From: a virus
Strand: one strand, 5' to 3'
Virus record (IMG/VR): IMGVR_UViG_3300011115_001040
Location: 1 to 23,068 of that record
Length of the DNA stretch: 23,068 bases
In this document: positions 7,303 through 14,112 of the stretch, one piece after another
Layout of the letters: the number at the start of each line of letters is the position of its first letter
How positions within the stretch are numbered: the first letter of the stretch is position 1
Notes under the pieces: model-generated
What the model saw: only the letters and a program-made list of their open reading frames with translations
Databases searched by the model: none
Told to the model about the DNA's origin: nothing
Translations under genes and position numbers: made by a program

Positions 7303-8835
7303 AATATCTCCTGTTCCCACTCCCGCCTTCTGGGTCGGGAGACATGATTTCAAACTATCCAAACTGTTTTTAATAGATGTTATTCTGTCTACAAGCGCAT
7401 TGGATGTTTTTTCAAGCACCTGCGCATCTTTTTTCATCGACATATCTGCATACATTGCCGCAAACCCGGTAATACTAGAGGCCGGACCCTCCCCAGTGCC
7501 GGAATGACCAGCCTGCATGTTTCCTCTTCCAAACATACTCGTATCTAAGTTCTCGGTTCCGGCCGTATTGCCCACTTGAGCTCCAGCTAAGCCATTTCGG
7601 GCATCAGATCCTAGTGAAGAATCGCCCGCTGCTGAGGATGGCGTGACCGAGCCAGGTCCGCCTGAGATTTTACCAAGAATCATCTCATTAAGTTTGTTAA
7701 GAAATTCCTGACAAATCTCTGATTTTGTACGGGCCAATGCATTCTGAAGCCTCTCCACAAGATCAGGCTCATCCTTGATGTCGCCATAAAAGGCGTCTAA
7801 GTTGCCTTTTAAAGAATTTTCGTACATCTCTTCGATCTTCTTGACTGCAGCGGAGAAGGGGTCCGAATTCTTTTCACTCGTCTTTATAACGCCTAGAATA
7901 GTAACGAGATTATCCTTGGTCTCTTGATTATAGGATGGTTTCTCAAGCTGCCCTTTTATGGCATCTAGCTCTTGATCAAATGCTGCTAGCGCCTCTAGGG
8001 GTGCTCCTTTAATCTTGCGGAGCTCATCGGCTTGCGCACGATAGTCGTTGAGGCTAGCCACGATCTTGCGAATCTTTGCACGAGGATCTGCGCCTGTGAC
8101 AACGATGCTAAGCTCGATTGGATTTAGATCAAAGTTAATCTCGCCATAATGCGTACGCGCCTTTACATGGCCGCAAAACTCTGAGGCAACAGTTGCTACG
8201 TTTTGGCACTCAGAGCATACCGAGCGGCCTACTGCTGTTCCCATCGATACGTTGGTGGCATACCCGGCCTCTATCTTGCGAGCAAGATCTGGGTAATTCT
8301 TCTTGTCAAGCGCGAAAAGAGCATGCACTCTCTTGAACTTAGGGTCGTAAAAGGTGTCTACGATTACACCGCGGATACCATCGACAGAGCTTGAGACATG
8401 ATCTTTGCAAAGAGGCTTGCCAATCCAATTCTTATAGGCTTTTAGTAGCTCTGACTCTGGAAAGATGTCTCCGTTATTGTTCTTCGTCGGGCGGACACCG
8501 TCTGGGCTTACCCAGCGAGCAGTCTCTCTACCGCTCTCGCCGTCATACTTCTCGAACCAACCCGAGACCGGCTTGCCCGTCGCGTTCTTTATAACTTCTC
8601 CGGTCTCTTGGTTGACAAGAGATGACTCGGCTGCATGCATCATGATGCAGCTAGCATAAAGAAAGTCGTCTACATAGAGAGAGAGCTCCTTGGCTCCTCG
8701 CTTCTTCTGTTCGTCGCGAAGTGTATTCGTGACTGACGCAAATCGCGCATGGACTGCGGGATCATCGTTTAGCTTTGAATTGTCAATGATGCCAAACGAA
8801 TTGCCGTCAATATAGGCACTCTTGATAATGCTCAT
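4945..8835 (-). CDS. Prohead protease fused to a long scaffold-like region (1296-aa polyprotein)
   Basis: ATG 8833-8835 follows a strong GGGAGGAGAA Shine-Dalgarno and overlaps the 51-aa gene stop (ATGA). Residues about 1-260 look like a phage head-maturation serine protease: GKPLCKDH (candidate catalytic His146), NVSMG (candidate Ser197), then a Cys/His cluster CSEC (207-210) and FCGH (220-223), and ELSIVVTGADPRAKI. Residues about 270-510 are helical with a Gly/Ser-rich linker (390-455). Residues 512-1296 are scaffold-like: a 52-residue module in two copies (530-581, 709-760), GDD repeats (625-633), a Lys/Asp/Glu tract (665-708), a Pro/Ala linker (845-863), a long acidic coiled coil (about 985-1050) and a helical C-terminus. 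Free proteases of this kind are usually only a few hundred residues. The fusion suggests the scaffold carries its own maturation enzyme. The protease assignment is by motif, without alignment. Confidence 0.85.
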   Translation of the reverse strand: MSIIKSAYIDGNSFGIIDNSKLNDDPAVHARFASVTNTLRDEQKKRGAKELSLYVDDFLYASCIMMHAAESSLVNQETGEVIKNATGKPVSGWFEKYDGESGRETARWVSPDGVRPTKNNNGDIFPESELLKAYKNWIGKPLCKDHVSSSVDGIRGVIVDTFYDPKFKRVHALFALDKKNYPDLARKIEAGYATNVSMGTAVGRSVCSECQNVATVASEFCGHVKARTHYGEINFDLNPIELSIVVTGADPRAKIRKIVASLNDYRAQADELRKIKGAPLEALAAFDQELDAIKGQLEKPSYNQETKDNLVTILGVIKTSEKNSDPFSAAVKKIEEMYENSLKGNLDAFYGDIKDEPDLVERLQNALARTKSEICQEFLNKLNEMILGKISGGPGSVTPSSAAGDSSLGSDARNGLAGAQVGNTAGTENLDTSMFGRGNMQAGHSGTGEGPASSITGFAAMYADMSMKKDAQVLEKTSNALVDRITSIKNSLDSLKSCLPTQKAGVGTGDIMTFDELRKRANLRKKSYMQGTEEPKAYAPMGNPDLRDEDHHLHGEELDTSVANPDQKTKELLLRASLDARRTARAEKLKAIAETTGVVVKGPAGKPAGVIADKKFVPAANAYDGDDGDDGDDNDLKTAEAALVRRLEILKEAAKKKAKNPFLAKKDEKKDPKKDAKKPSKKDEEDEEDEKAMAKAKASKTMKKKAYPQGTEEPTSYAPMGDPGLRDSDHHLDGEVLDTKAANPDQKIKELIQRAGLKARLTKSANVAGSRWSVLAGDKEVFSVTASDAYNVHLNKQSDVAGKTWGDLFVSPEYGKQLMAQIRAGRISKLAAELDAAKQSATDVPEAPAAPMAPAAPAPMVEPAEEGQADAASDDMKSKLIAAMEKLEECMANLKDVVMGRDEGVDNVDVDASALGVTASMNRNMFEAHSELASLASEMRFLVTEADLTSPKVRLAARAAIRDGHLAAMEANERIAEFAEAKEDAYVLDDEELDQVSEEVEEAIEEHTDGEHEDIDKALEELREELAALEEKVEDFAEEVKEGKEDEDEADAMDSMADPDMAKRAAMRKQLVARAAKMDLVTSDPMLNVHGKGEGKLDFGTKTTGDADSDVQSVFEAQEMAMKTVSEGVKKAAAGIASAIRQGTLKESQLESLVAVAAVDAAAVKYYLEYFGKVDTDFAKSLTSDFKKSASSNEDIGFRYKRAYAVAIDAQARGLISQGRAALDECADTLATGNDSNFDSFKRMVSNVKPQSRTAGVVPQMGVVDGADSPNTRTASSGSSVDVRDWRSLGKALFDI
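6556..6711 (-). repeat. Duplicated 52-residue module, copy 2
   Basis: This segment encodes residues 709-760 of the polyprotein and repeats the module of copy 1, keeping QGTEEP, YAPMG, DHHL, LDT, ANPDQK and KEL. It begins 179 codons after the start of copy 1. The intervening sequence contains the GDD repeats and the charged Lys/Asp/Glu tract. Confidence 0.9.
6937..6968 (-). repeat. Nine-base tandem repeat encoding Gly-Asp-Asp
   Basis: On the plus strand ATCATCGCC, ATCGTCGCC, ATCATCGCC and a partial fourth unit follow each other. On the minus strand they encode GDD repeated three times (residues 625-633 of the polyprotein). This is a short coding microsatellite that could vary in length; it is not a CRISPR array. 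Confidence 0.85.
7093..7248 (-). repeat. Duplicated 52-residue module, copy 1
   Basis: This segment encodes residues 530-581 of the polyprotein, from QGTEEP through YAPMG, LRD, DHHL, LDT and ANPDQK to a final AR. It aligns without gaps to copy 2, with 38 of 52 residues identical by my count. Both copies follow a Lys-Lys-(Ser/Ala)-Tyr stretch. Confidence 0.9.
7300..7312 (-). promoter_or_regulatory. Internal ribosome-binding site and ATG within the polyprotein gene
   Basis: On the minus strand AGGAG (7308-7312) is followed by ATATT and ATG (7300-7302), in frame with the 1296-aa protein. It would allow scaffold to be made in excess over the protease-scaffold fusion. Confidence 0.5.
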
Positions 8836-8987
8836 TTCTCCTCCCTTTCTTCTGCGCTATCTAGGCACTCTTCAGTCACCTGATCAGTGGCAGAATTCTT
8901 TTCAACTGGCTTATCAGTAACCCAGGAAGGTATGTTTTTTGATTCAACAAGGGTCGCGGGTTCGGATGTTCCGTATTTAATTATCAT
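8832..8987 (-). CDS. Small acidic protein, 51 aa
   Basis: ATG 8985-8987 overlaps the stop of the 183-aa gene (ATGA), and its TGA (8832-8834) overlaps the ATG of the polyprotein gene in the same way. The product starts MIIKYGTSEPATLVESK, contains IPSWVTDKP, and ends in a Glu/Arg-rich tail that partly reflects the GGGAGGAGAA Shine-Dalgarno of the next gene. The double ATGA coupling fills what would otherwise be a 148-bp gap exactly. No membrane segment or family was recognised. It may be a small head-assembly factor, or may serve mainly to couple translation into the polyprotein. Confidence 0.65.
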   Translation of the reverse strand: MIIKYGTSEPATLVESKNIPSWVTDKPVEKNSATDQVTEECLDSAEEREEK

Positions 8988-9535
8988 TCTGTTACCTTTA
9001 CAAGCGGAAAGTGTGATGCAAGCTTTAATCTTCCAAGTATATTTTTATCTATATGAGATATCCACTCATCCTGGGAGCTGACTTGTACTTTTTCAAGATA
9101 ATTATTGATTTGTTGATGCGATGCCTTGGCTTCTGATATGAAATCATTCGAATCAAACTCATCCATAAGTCCCATTAGCTTTATGAACTCTATTCTGGCT
9201 TCAGAGAATGTGCTCAATATTACGTCTCTAATCTGGTCAGTTCTGGATTCTGAGTACAACTTGCCGTAGGCAACAAGCACAAGCGAGAAAGACTTTACGC
9301 AATTGTTAAAGTACGCTCTTAGTTTGTACTGGTATCTCTTGAGAAGAGGTCCAATTGGAATAAGCTGCTTACCAGACTCTATTTGCTGCAGAGACTCGAA
9401 TAGAACTGAAAAGAACTCCTTAAACTTATCCAGGTGGTCGCAGAATTCCTTTAGCTTTTCTTTGAGATCTGTTGCGCGCTCTTTTTCGCTGTCAGAGACT
9501 GACACCGAAAACTCTACATTTGATTTTTTGAGCAT
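8984..9535 (-). CDS. Coiled-coil protein, 183 aa, unknown function
   Basis: Starts at ATG 9533-9535, 11 bp after the previous stop, with only a weak GGTGAAATA ribosome-binding site. The product is mostly helix, with heptad-like Leu/Phe spacing in residues about 15-60 (KEKLKEFCDHLDKFKEFF). A second helical block spans about 65-130. No signal peptide or catalytic motif was seen. Its stop overlaps the start of the 51-aa gene. It lies directly upstream of the scaffold-protease gene, so an accessory role in prohead assembly is plausible but unproven. Confidence 0.82.
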   Translation of the reverse strand: MLKKSNVEFSVSVSDSEKERATDLKEKLKEFCDHLDKFKEFFSVLFESLQQIESGKQLIPIGPLLKRYQYKLRAYFNNCVKSFSLVLVAYGKLYSESRTDQIRDVILSTFSEARIEFIKLMGLMDEFDSNDFISEAKASHQQINNYLEKVQVSSQDEWISHIDKNILGRLKLASHFPLVKVTE

Positions 9536-9546
9536 TATTTCACCAA

Positions 9547-10245
9547 TTATTCAAGAGGGAATGAGAATGGAACAGATAGATTTCCAGGCCTGTCGTTTAG
9601 CATTCCTGGCTCACGAGTAAGCTGACCGCGCTGGTCTTCTGATAGCATTGTACGGGCCATTTGACTTGCCTGGTCGCTCGCAACCTGCGAGGCCTGGTCA
9701 GGCGTCATGTTCTTTACGGCCTTCATTCCACCATTGTTCTTTATGTAGTCTTTCAGTAGGGCAGTGCTTTTTTCGTCCAATGCTGCCTGGCCAATAAACA
9801 AATAAAAGTAGTGGTCCTCTAGCCAGCCGCGATGAGCACGAAGTGAGTCGTCCCTGCCTTCTGCGCTTTTTGTTATACTGCTTGCAAGCTTAACAGATGT
9901 GAGCTTTTTTTCCCTCAAAGGGGGAGACGGCAAGTTATGAGATCCTTTGGCAGCAATCACCAGGACATAATTGCTGCGATGTATAGATACAAATTTGCTG
10001 GACTCGGTGCCTCTAATGTCACCTGACTCACTCTTGTTCTTCTTGGAGAGAAATATTTCTGTCACTGGGGCTGCGGCAAATTGCTTTGCTATTTCCTCAT
10101 TTAGTATGAGATTGCTGACCTTTTCTTTTACCCATTCAGGATGCAGCTTTCGATAGATGAGTCTTGCAGAGGTAGATACGTGTATCTTCTTGCCGGTAAA
10201 TGGATCAGTTTGTTTGGTTTCCTCTGAGGATGATTGCTTTATCAT
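9547..10245 (-). CDS. 232-aa protein, unknown function
   Basis: ATG 10243-10245 has a GAGGTCAGC Shine-Dalgarno and overlaps the stop of the HExxH gene (ATGA). The N-terminus carries DPFTGKKIHVSTSARLIYRKLHPEW, here described rather than assigned, followed by a mixed basic region. The C-terminal third has a repeated DQASQ (twice within about 15 residues) and ends in a Pro/Phe-rich NLSVPFSFPLE. It has a mixed alpha/beta look, no transmembrane segment and no cysteine. Position between a metallopeptidase and a coiled-coil protein in the head module suggests a virion component or assembly partner. No family recognised. Confidence 0.82.
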   Translation of the reverse strand: MIKQSSSEETKQTDPFTGKKIHVSTSARLIYRKLHPEWVKEKVSNLILNEEIAKQFAAAPVTEIFLSKKNKSESGDIRGTESSKFVSIHRSNYVLVIAAKGSHNLPSPPLREKKLTSVKLASSITKSAEGRDDSLRAHRGWLEDHYFYLFIGQAALDEKSTALLKDYIKNNGGMKAVKNMTPDQASQVASDQASQMARTMLSEDQRGQLTREPGMLNDRPGNLSVPFSFPLE

Positions 10246-11135
10246 GCTGACCTCGAAACTATCTGTCCGATTATGTATGAAATCTGGCTTGGGTCAAGTC
10301 CTGCCAGCAGGTTCTTAAGTAGGCCGAATATGGCTCCTATTCCTGCAGAAGGATTTTTATTTTTTTCAGAAAGATCGGTGGATATCTGCCTTATCTTCAT
10401 TAGGACGCTGTTTTTAAACGAAGCGCGGTGCTCGGGAGATACTCTACCTACCATGTAGACGATTAACGATCCGATGCCCTGGATTATCTTTTCTGCATCT
10501 ATTTGTTCTGCGGCATTTCTTGTTATTGCGGCATCTAGGAATTCAGCAACTTTTGTGCTGCCTTCTAGATCAGAGAGGTGCGCTAGTCGCACAATGTCTG
10601 CGTAGTAGGCAGATATCTTGGTAAATTTTTCAAATGCCTTTGGATTTGATTTTATTTTTTCCTCAAGTGCACGGGCAAATTTCTGCTCTTCTGCGAAAGC
10701 AGGTCCTTCCCCTCCCTGGAACTTGGACTTTATGTGTCCCATTTCGTGACATAGCGTTGATGCCATCTGAACCGCCCGATCCATAGGGCTAGACGCAAAT
10801 TCACGCTCGATTCTGCCCGCAGATATATATATTGTCTTAGGATCGTCAGATATGACTTCTCCGTAGTGATGGGTATCACCAGCTTGGACGACAATTTTGG
10901 TCACACCTGAGAAATACCCACTGCCCCATACTTGCTCAACTAGATCTATGCCATCTTGAACATGTTCTTGGTACGGCTCGATGGTTATCGCTACCGCACT
11001 CCTTATCATGGTACGAGGCATGCAGCTTATTATCAGGCAATTCACATCCCCAGCTCTTCGGCGCTCTTTAGGCTCGGAAGGCTTTCTGGTTTTTTTCCAG
11101 TTCTTTTCTTGTTTATTGCTCGAATAAATGGGCAC
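10242..11135 (-). CDS. HExxH zinc metallopeptidase-like protein, 297 aa
   Basis: The start is GTG 11133-11135, supported by AGAGGA about 8 bases before it. The N-terminus is strongly basic (about residues 8-28). The zinc-peptidase signature TLCHEMGH gives H130, E131 and H134. A likely third ligand, E149 or E150, follows in GPAFAEEQ, as expected for a gluzincin-type site. The C-terminal half is helical, with two moderately hydrophobic stretches (about 217-231 and 264-280) that could be membrane-interacting or just buried helices. Substrate is unknown: it could process virion proteins or act on host protein during entry. The gene follows a 150-bp gap and a hairpin, and overlaps the next gene by ATGA. 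I could not assign a named peptidase family. Confidence 0.8.
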   Translation of the reverse strand: MPIYSSNKQEKNWKKTRKPSEPKERRRAGDVNCLIISCMPRTMIRSAVAITIEPYQEHVQDGIDLVEQVWGSGYFSGVTKIVVQAGDTHHYGEVISDDPKTIYISAGRIEREFASSPMDRAVQMASTLCHEMGHIKSKFQGGEGPAFAEEQKFARALEEKIKSNPKAFEKFTKISAYYADIVRLAHLSDLEGSTKVAEFLDAAITRNAAEQIDAEKIIQGIGSLIVYMVGRVSPEHRASFKNSVLMKIRQISTDLSEKNKNPSAGIGAIFGLLKNLLAGLDPSQISYIIGQIVSRSA

Positions 11136-11150
11136 GCAAATCCTCTAGAA

Positions 11151-11178
11151 GTGGGGTTATTTAAAATTAACCCAACAC
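11151..11178 (-). other. Hairpin just upstream of the metallopeptidase ribosome-binding site
   Basis: On the minus strand GTG-TT-GGGTTA pairs with TAACCC-CAC around an 8-base AT loop, making 9 base pairs with a two-base bulge. The AGAGGA Shine-Dalgarno follows within 10 bases. There is no U-run, so it is a poor terminator. The rest of the 150-bp gap holds a CATTTG-G-CAAATG palindrome (11230-11242) and no convincing gene. Confidence 0.35.
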
Positions 11179-11285
11179 TGTACTAGTTTATCCTTATGTA
11201 TGATCGCAAATAGGCCTGCTAGTGAGTTGCATTTGGCAAATGAAGAGCTGCAGGGAGATTACTTGATGCCATGGATATATGGCCT

Positions 11286-11831
11286 CTAGCTAGCGGTACC
11301 TGTGCCAGAGATAGCTGCATTCATCTCCTCCTTGGACGGCGAAACTGGCCGATCATTTATGCGATGTTCAAGGTGCAGGTGAACTCCCGTTACATCTCCC
11401 GTTGCTCCCATTATCCCGACCTGATCTCCTTTACGGATCTCTTGTCCTTGTCTTACAGAGATAGAATCTAGATGCATGTACATGTACTTGTGCTGATATC
11501 CCTTGTCATCTTCGCGTGAAATAGTCACCATATTGCCAGCATTGCCCGCCGGGCCGGCATGTGTAACCCTTCCATCGATTACGGCATATGCAGGCCTCCT
11601 CCCCGCTCCTATGTCTACTCCTTTGTGCATCTTTATGTCGTGGGACTTGGGGTGCTCTCTCATACCAAAGGGAGAGGTAACCCTAGCTCCAGGAATGCTA
11701 TCTTTTGAGAGATCCGGCTGGTAGACTGTTTCTTCTGTACCAGGAGGAGCGTTCATTTGCTTTATGCGAGCTTCTATCGGCTTAGCCCACTCCTTGACCA
11801 ATTCTCTTACTTTTTGGATATGCGGTTTCAT
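11286..11831 (-). CDS. M23-family (LytM-type) zinc endopeptidase, 181 aa
   Basis: M23 enzymes cut peptide cross-links in bacterial peptidoglycan. The conserved core is complete: SPFGMREHP, then MHKGVDIGA (zinc ligands H69 and D73), MYMHL (H120) and GVHLHLEHR (H151 and H153, the latter the likely third ligand). The catalytic domain fills residues about 48-160. The N-terminal 47 residues form a short helical extension, and there is no signal peptide. ATG 11829-11831 overlaps the previous stop (ATGA). Lying between portal-region and prohead genes rather than next to a holin, it is more likely a virion-associated entry enzyme than the main endolysin; this is inference. Confidence 0.92.
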   Translation of the reverse strand: MKPHIQKVRELVKEWAKPIEARIKQMNAPPGTEETVYQPDLSKDSIPGARVTSPFGMREHPKSHDIKMHKGVDIGAGRRPAYAVIDGRVTHAGPAGNAGNMVTISREDDKGYQHKYMYMHLDSISVRQGQEIRKGDQVGIMGATGDVTGVHLHLEHRINDRPVSPSKEEMNAAISGTGTAS

Positions 11832-12247
11832 ATTTTAACACCGAGTGTGGCTGCTTTAATGATCTTGTTTCTTATCTCAAGGTCGATATTGTACATTTCC
11901 TGATCTGGCCTTACAGTCCAGCGCAATTTTGCCGCTTCTCTCAGAAGAGGCACCCAGTTGCGATTCCTGTTTGCCTCTTTGTTATTTAGCCATATTTGAT
12001 CTATCTGTGCAAGCTTCAGCTTCAGTTGTCTTTTGATCGAAACGGATTTCTCCCTTTCTCTCGCCTTAATCTTTACGTTATTTATCGCATTACTTACTAG
12101 TAATTTGAGTTTGCCAGATGCGCCAGACAGCATTTGTAGCCCGGTCATATCCAAATTTCTCTCGCATTCTTGTACAAACGACGCAAGCCGCATCTCTGCA
12201 GCTCTATTGCCTCCGTTGTAGAGAATTATGTCAGCCTTTAGGTTCAC
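11828..12247 (-). CDS. Basic helical protein, 139 aa, unknown function
   Basis: The frame begins at GTG 12245-12247, 3 bp after the portal stop, with no clear Shine-Dalgarno, so reinitiation after the portal gene is likely. An alternative ATG at 12191-12193 (residue 19) also lacks a well-placed site. The product is helical and basic, with KARERE and KRQLKLKLAQ stretches at about 60-85, a Trp-containing region (IWLNN, NWVPLL, RWTV), and KAATLG near the end. Position right after the portal suggests a head-completion or assembly protein. No family recognised. Confidence 0.78.
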   Translation of the reverse strand: MNLKADIILYNGGNRAAEMRLASFVQECERNLDMTGLQMLSGASGKLKLLVSNAINNVKIKAREREKSVSIKRQLKLKLAQIDQIWLNNKEANRNRNWVPLLREAAKLRWTVRPDQEMYNIDLEIRNKIIKAATLGVKI

Positions 12248-12250
12248 CTG

Positions 12251-14104
12251 TTACATTGGAGGCAGAGGTGGCTCCGCTCCGCCTGGAGGAGGACCTGCCA
12301 TGCCTCCTGGCTCTTCCATTGGAGGCATGCCTGCATCTGGAGGAGGCATACCTGCGTCTGGGACTGTTCCTGGAAGTGGCTCATCATCTTTCTCAATTAT
12401 TGGAGCATCTGGATCGAGAGTTCGCAGCTCAGAAAGAGACATCTTGTTGATGGCAGCCATCTCTTTAGCTAGAATTGCCATCTGAATAGTTTCCTTTCTC
12501 TGGTTTGCCAGCTCATCCTGAAAATCAAGACCAAGACTGCGATACACCGTCCCTCTGCTGACGCCGGTAGGCGCCGTAGGCGGAGTCTTGTCCATGAGAC
12601 CGAGAAGATGACCTATGTACGTATCTACGTCGTACAGGGTCATTTGATTCCATTCTATCTCAGGCAATACGAGGTGCTTTTGGCCATCTATTGTCTCATA
12701 GAAATCATTGGCCTCGGCCATTGGTGCGAACACCTTGTTCACCAACCAATTAGTCATCTTTGTTCGGAAGTTGTTGTATCTCTGCCGAATAACATCAAGA
12801 GCTACTGAGGCAGAAGCATACGAAGCTCCTTCTTGAGTAATGACTGCCTTGGGTACCATTAATCCAATAAAGATGTTGTCAAGAATAAAGTTCAGGTCCG
12901 CAGATATGTCGAGAATTCCGCTATTAAAGCCTACTCGTTCTATCGAAACGTCAGGGTGCGTGAATATCTTGAAGTCTTTGTCGTACTGGGCATGCTCAAA
13001 AACGTCACGCATTGCGGCCAATTCCTCTTGACGAGGATAGTGGCCATCAGGACTTGATGCACCAACCTTAACAAGTGTCATGGGGTTTACCATGGCATCT
13101 GCCTGAATGAACTTGTTCTCGCGAAAGAGGTCCCATAGGACCAAATCCTTCCATACTGAAACGATCACTGACGAGCCATGCGTATTGTACGCAGTCGACT
13201 CGTTCTTCAGATGACTGATATTGAAGTTATCTAGAGGGATGTACTCATTGCGAGCAATGGCATCTAGTAGACCGGGATCCATCTTCTCTCTGTAGGATCG
13301 GTGAACTGGGTCGTTTGATTGTACTATTTGCAGTAGCTTTGGATCTGGCTTAAGCGCAATGATGGATTCTCCTGGGATAGGAGTTCGCTTGACTACGACG
13401 TAATCTGGATTGTGGCAGTATATCTTGGACCACATGTTCTTGCCTTCATCATACTCTGCATATGGAAAGACTTCTCCTATCATCCAGTACTCTAGAGCGA
13501 CTTGCTGGACTACGTTAAATAGATCTACGCGCTTGGCCATGTCGAGATACTTTCTCTCGATTTTCTTGTCTTTGCACTTTATAACTAGTTTGCTTATAGG
13601 ATAGGTTGCGTGCAGATTGATTGCATTTCGGACGAGAGGATTTGTTTCGTAAAATGCCCTGTTCCATGCGTTTGCAGTTATGCGATCCCGTGGCAGCTGA
13701 AGATTAGCCGTTAGGAATAGAGGCGAGTACAGGTTCGGCATCATATTGGTGGTGTTTCCACGACCAGCAATATGCAGCTGTCCTCCTAGTTCTGAGGCAG
13801 CTGCCGTCTTTATAAGGCTCTGCTTTCCTGCTGCAACTGCATTGCCGAGCTGAGTTCGAGGATCAGCGGAGCCCTGGGCCGTCTTGCGCATAGCCTCTTC
13901 TTCTACCTGGGCTCTGCGCTCCGGCCCTAATGAGCGTAGGGCTGCTTCGCTGAGCGCAAAGTCGCGAGTCCTTTCTTGCACTGACACATTTGTATATGCT
14001 GGAGGCCGATAAGGGGTCTTGCCGTCTGGCCTGGAGGCTAGAGCTAGTGGTTCTGGAGGAGCTTGCCAGTCGACAGCTCCCCATTTGTTGTGATTGTCTG
14101 CCAT
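12251..14104 (-). CDS. Portal protein, 617 aa
   Basis: The portal is the dodecameric ring at one capsid vertex through which the terminase pumps DNA. Evidence: length near 600 residues, position 8 bp after terL, and a typical central region including PLVRNAINLHATYPIS, LEYWMIGEVFPYAEYD, NPDYVVV, ENKFIQADAMVNPMTLV and GLMVPKAVITQEGASYASASVALDV, shown here as separate segments. ATG 14102-14104 has a GAGGTAG Shine-Dalgarno. The N-terminal 110 residues are low in structure and hold two K-T-A motifs (RKTAQ 73-77, IKTAA 98-102). The C-terminal 45 residues are Pro/Gly/Met-rich, with PDAGMPP twice. Either end could be flexible or removed at maturation. Confidence 0.88.
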   Translation of the reverse strand: MADNHNKWGAVDWQAPPEPLALASRPDGKTPYRPPAYTNVSVQERTRDFALSEAALRSLGPERRAQVEEEAMRKTAQGSADPRTQLGNAVAAGKQSLIKTAAASELGGQLHIAGRGNTTNMMPNLYSPLFLTANLQLPRDRITANAWNRAFYETNPLVRNAINLHATYPISKLVIKCKDKKIERKYLDMAKRVDLFNVVQQVALEYWMIGEVFPYAEYDEGKNMWSKIYCHNPDYVVVKRTPIPGESIIALKPDPKLLQIVQSNDPVHRSYREKMDPGLLDAIARNEYIPLDNFNISHLKNESTAYNTHGSSVIVSVWKDLVLWDLFRENKFIQADAMVNPMTLVKVGASSPDGHYPRQEELAAMRDVFEHAQYDKDFKIFTHPDVSIERVGFNSGILDISADLNFILDNIFIGLMVPKAVITQEGASYASASVALDVIRQRYNNFRTKMTNWLVNKVFAPMAEANDFYETIDGQKHLVLPEIEWNQMTLYDVDTYIGHLLGLMDKTPPTAPTGVSRGTVYRSLGLDFQDELANQRKETIQMAILAKEMAAINKMSLSELRTLDPDAPIIEKDDEPLPGTVPDAGMPPPDAGMPPMEEPGGMAGPPPGGAEPPLPPM

Positions 14105-14112
14105 GCTCTACC

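Noticed and set aside
11195-11275. A 17-codon minus-strand frame in the gap before the metallopeptidase gene
   Set aside because: Too short, with a poorly placed ribosome-binding site and no overlap or coupling with either neighbour.
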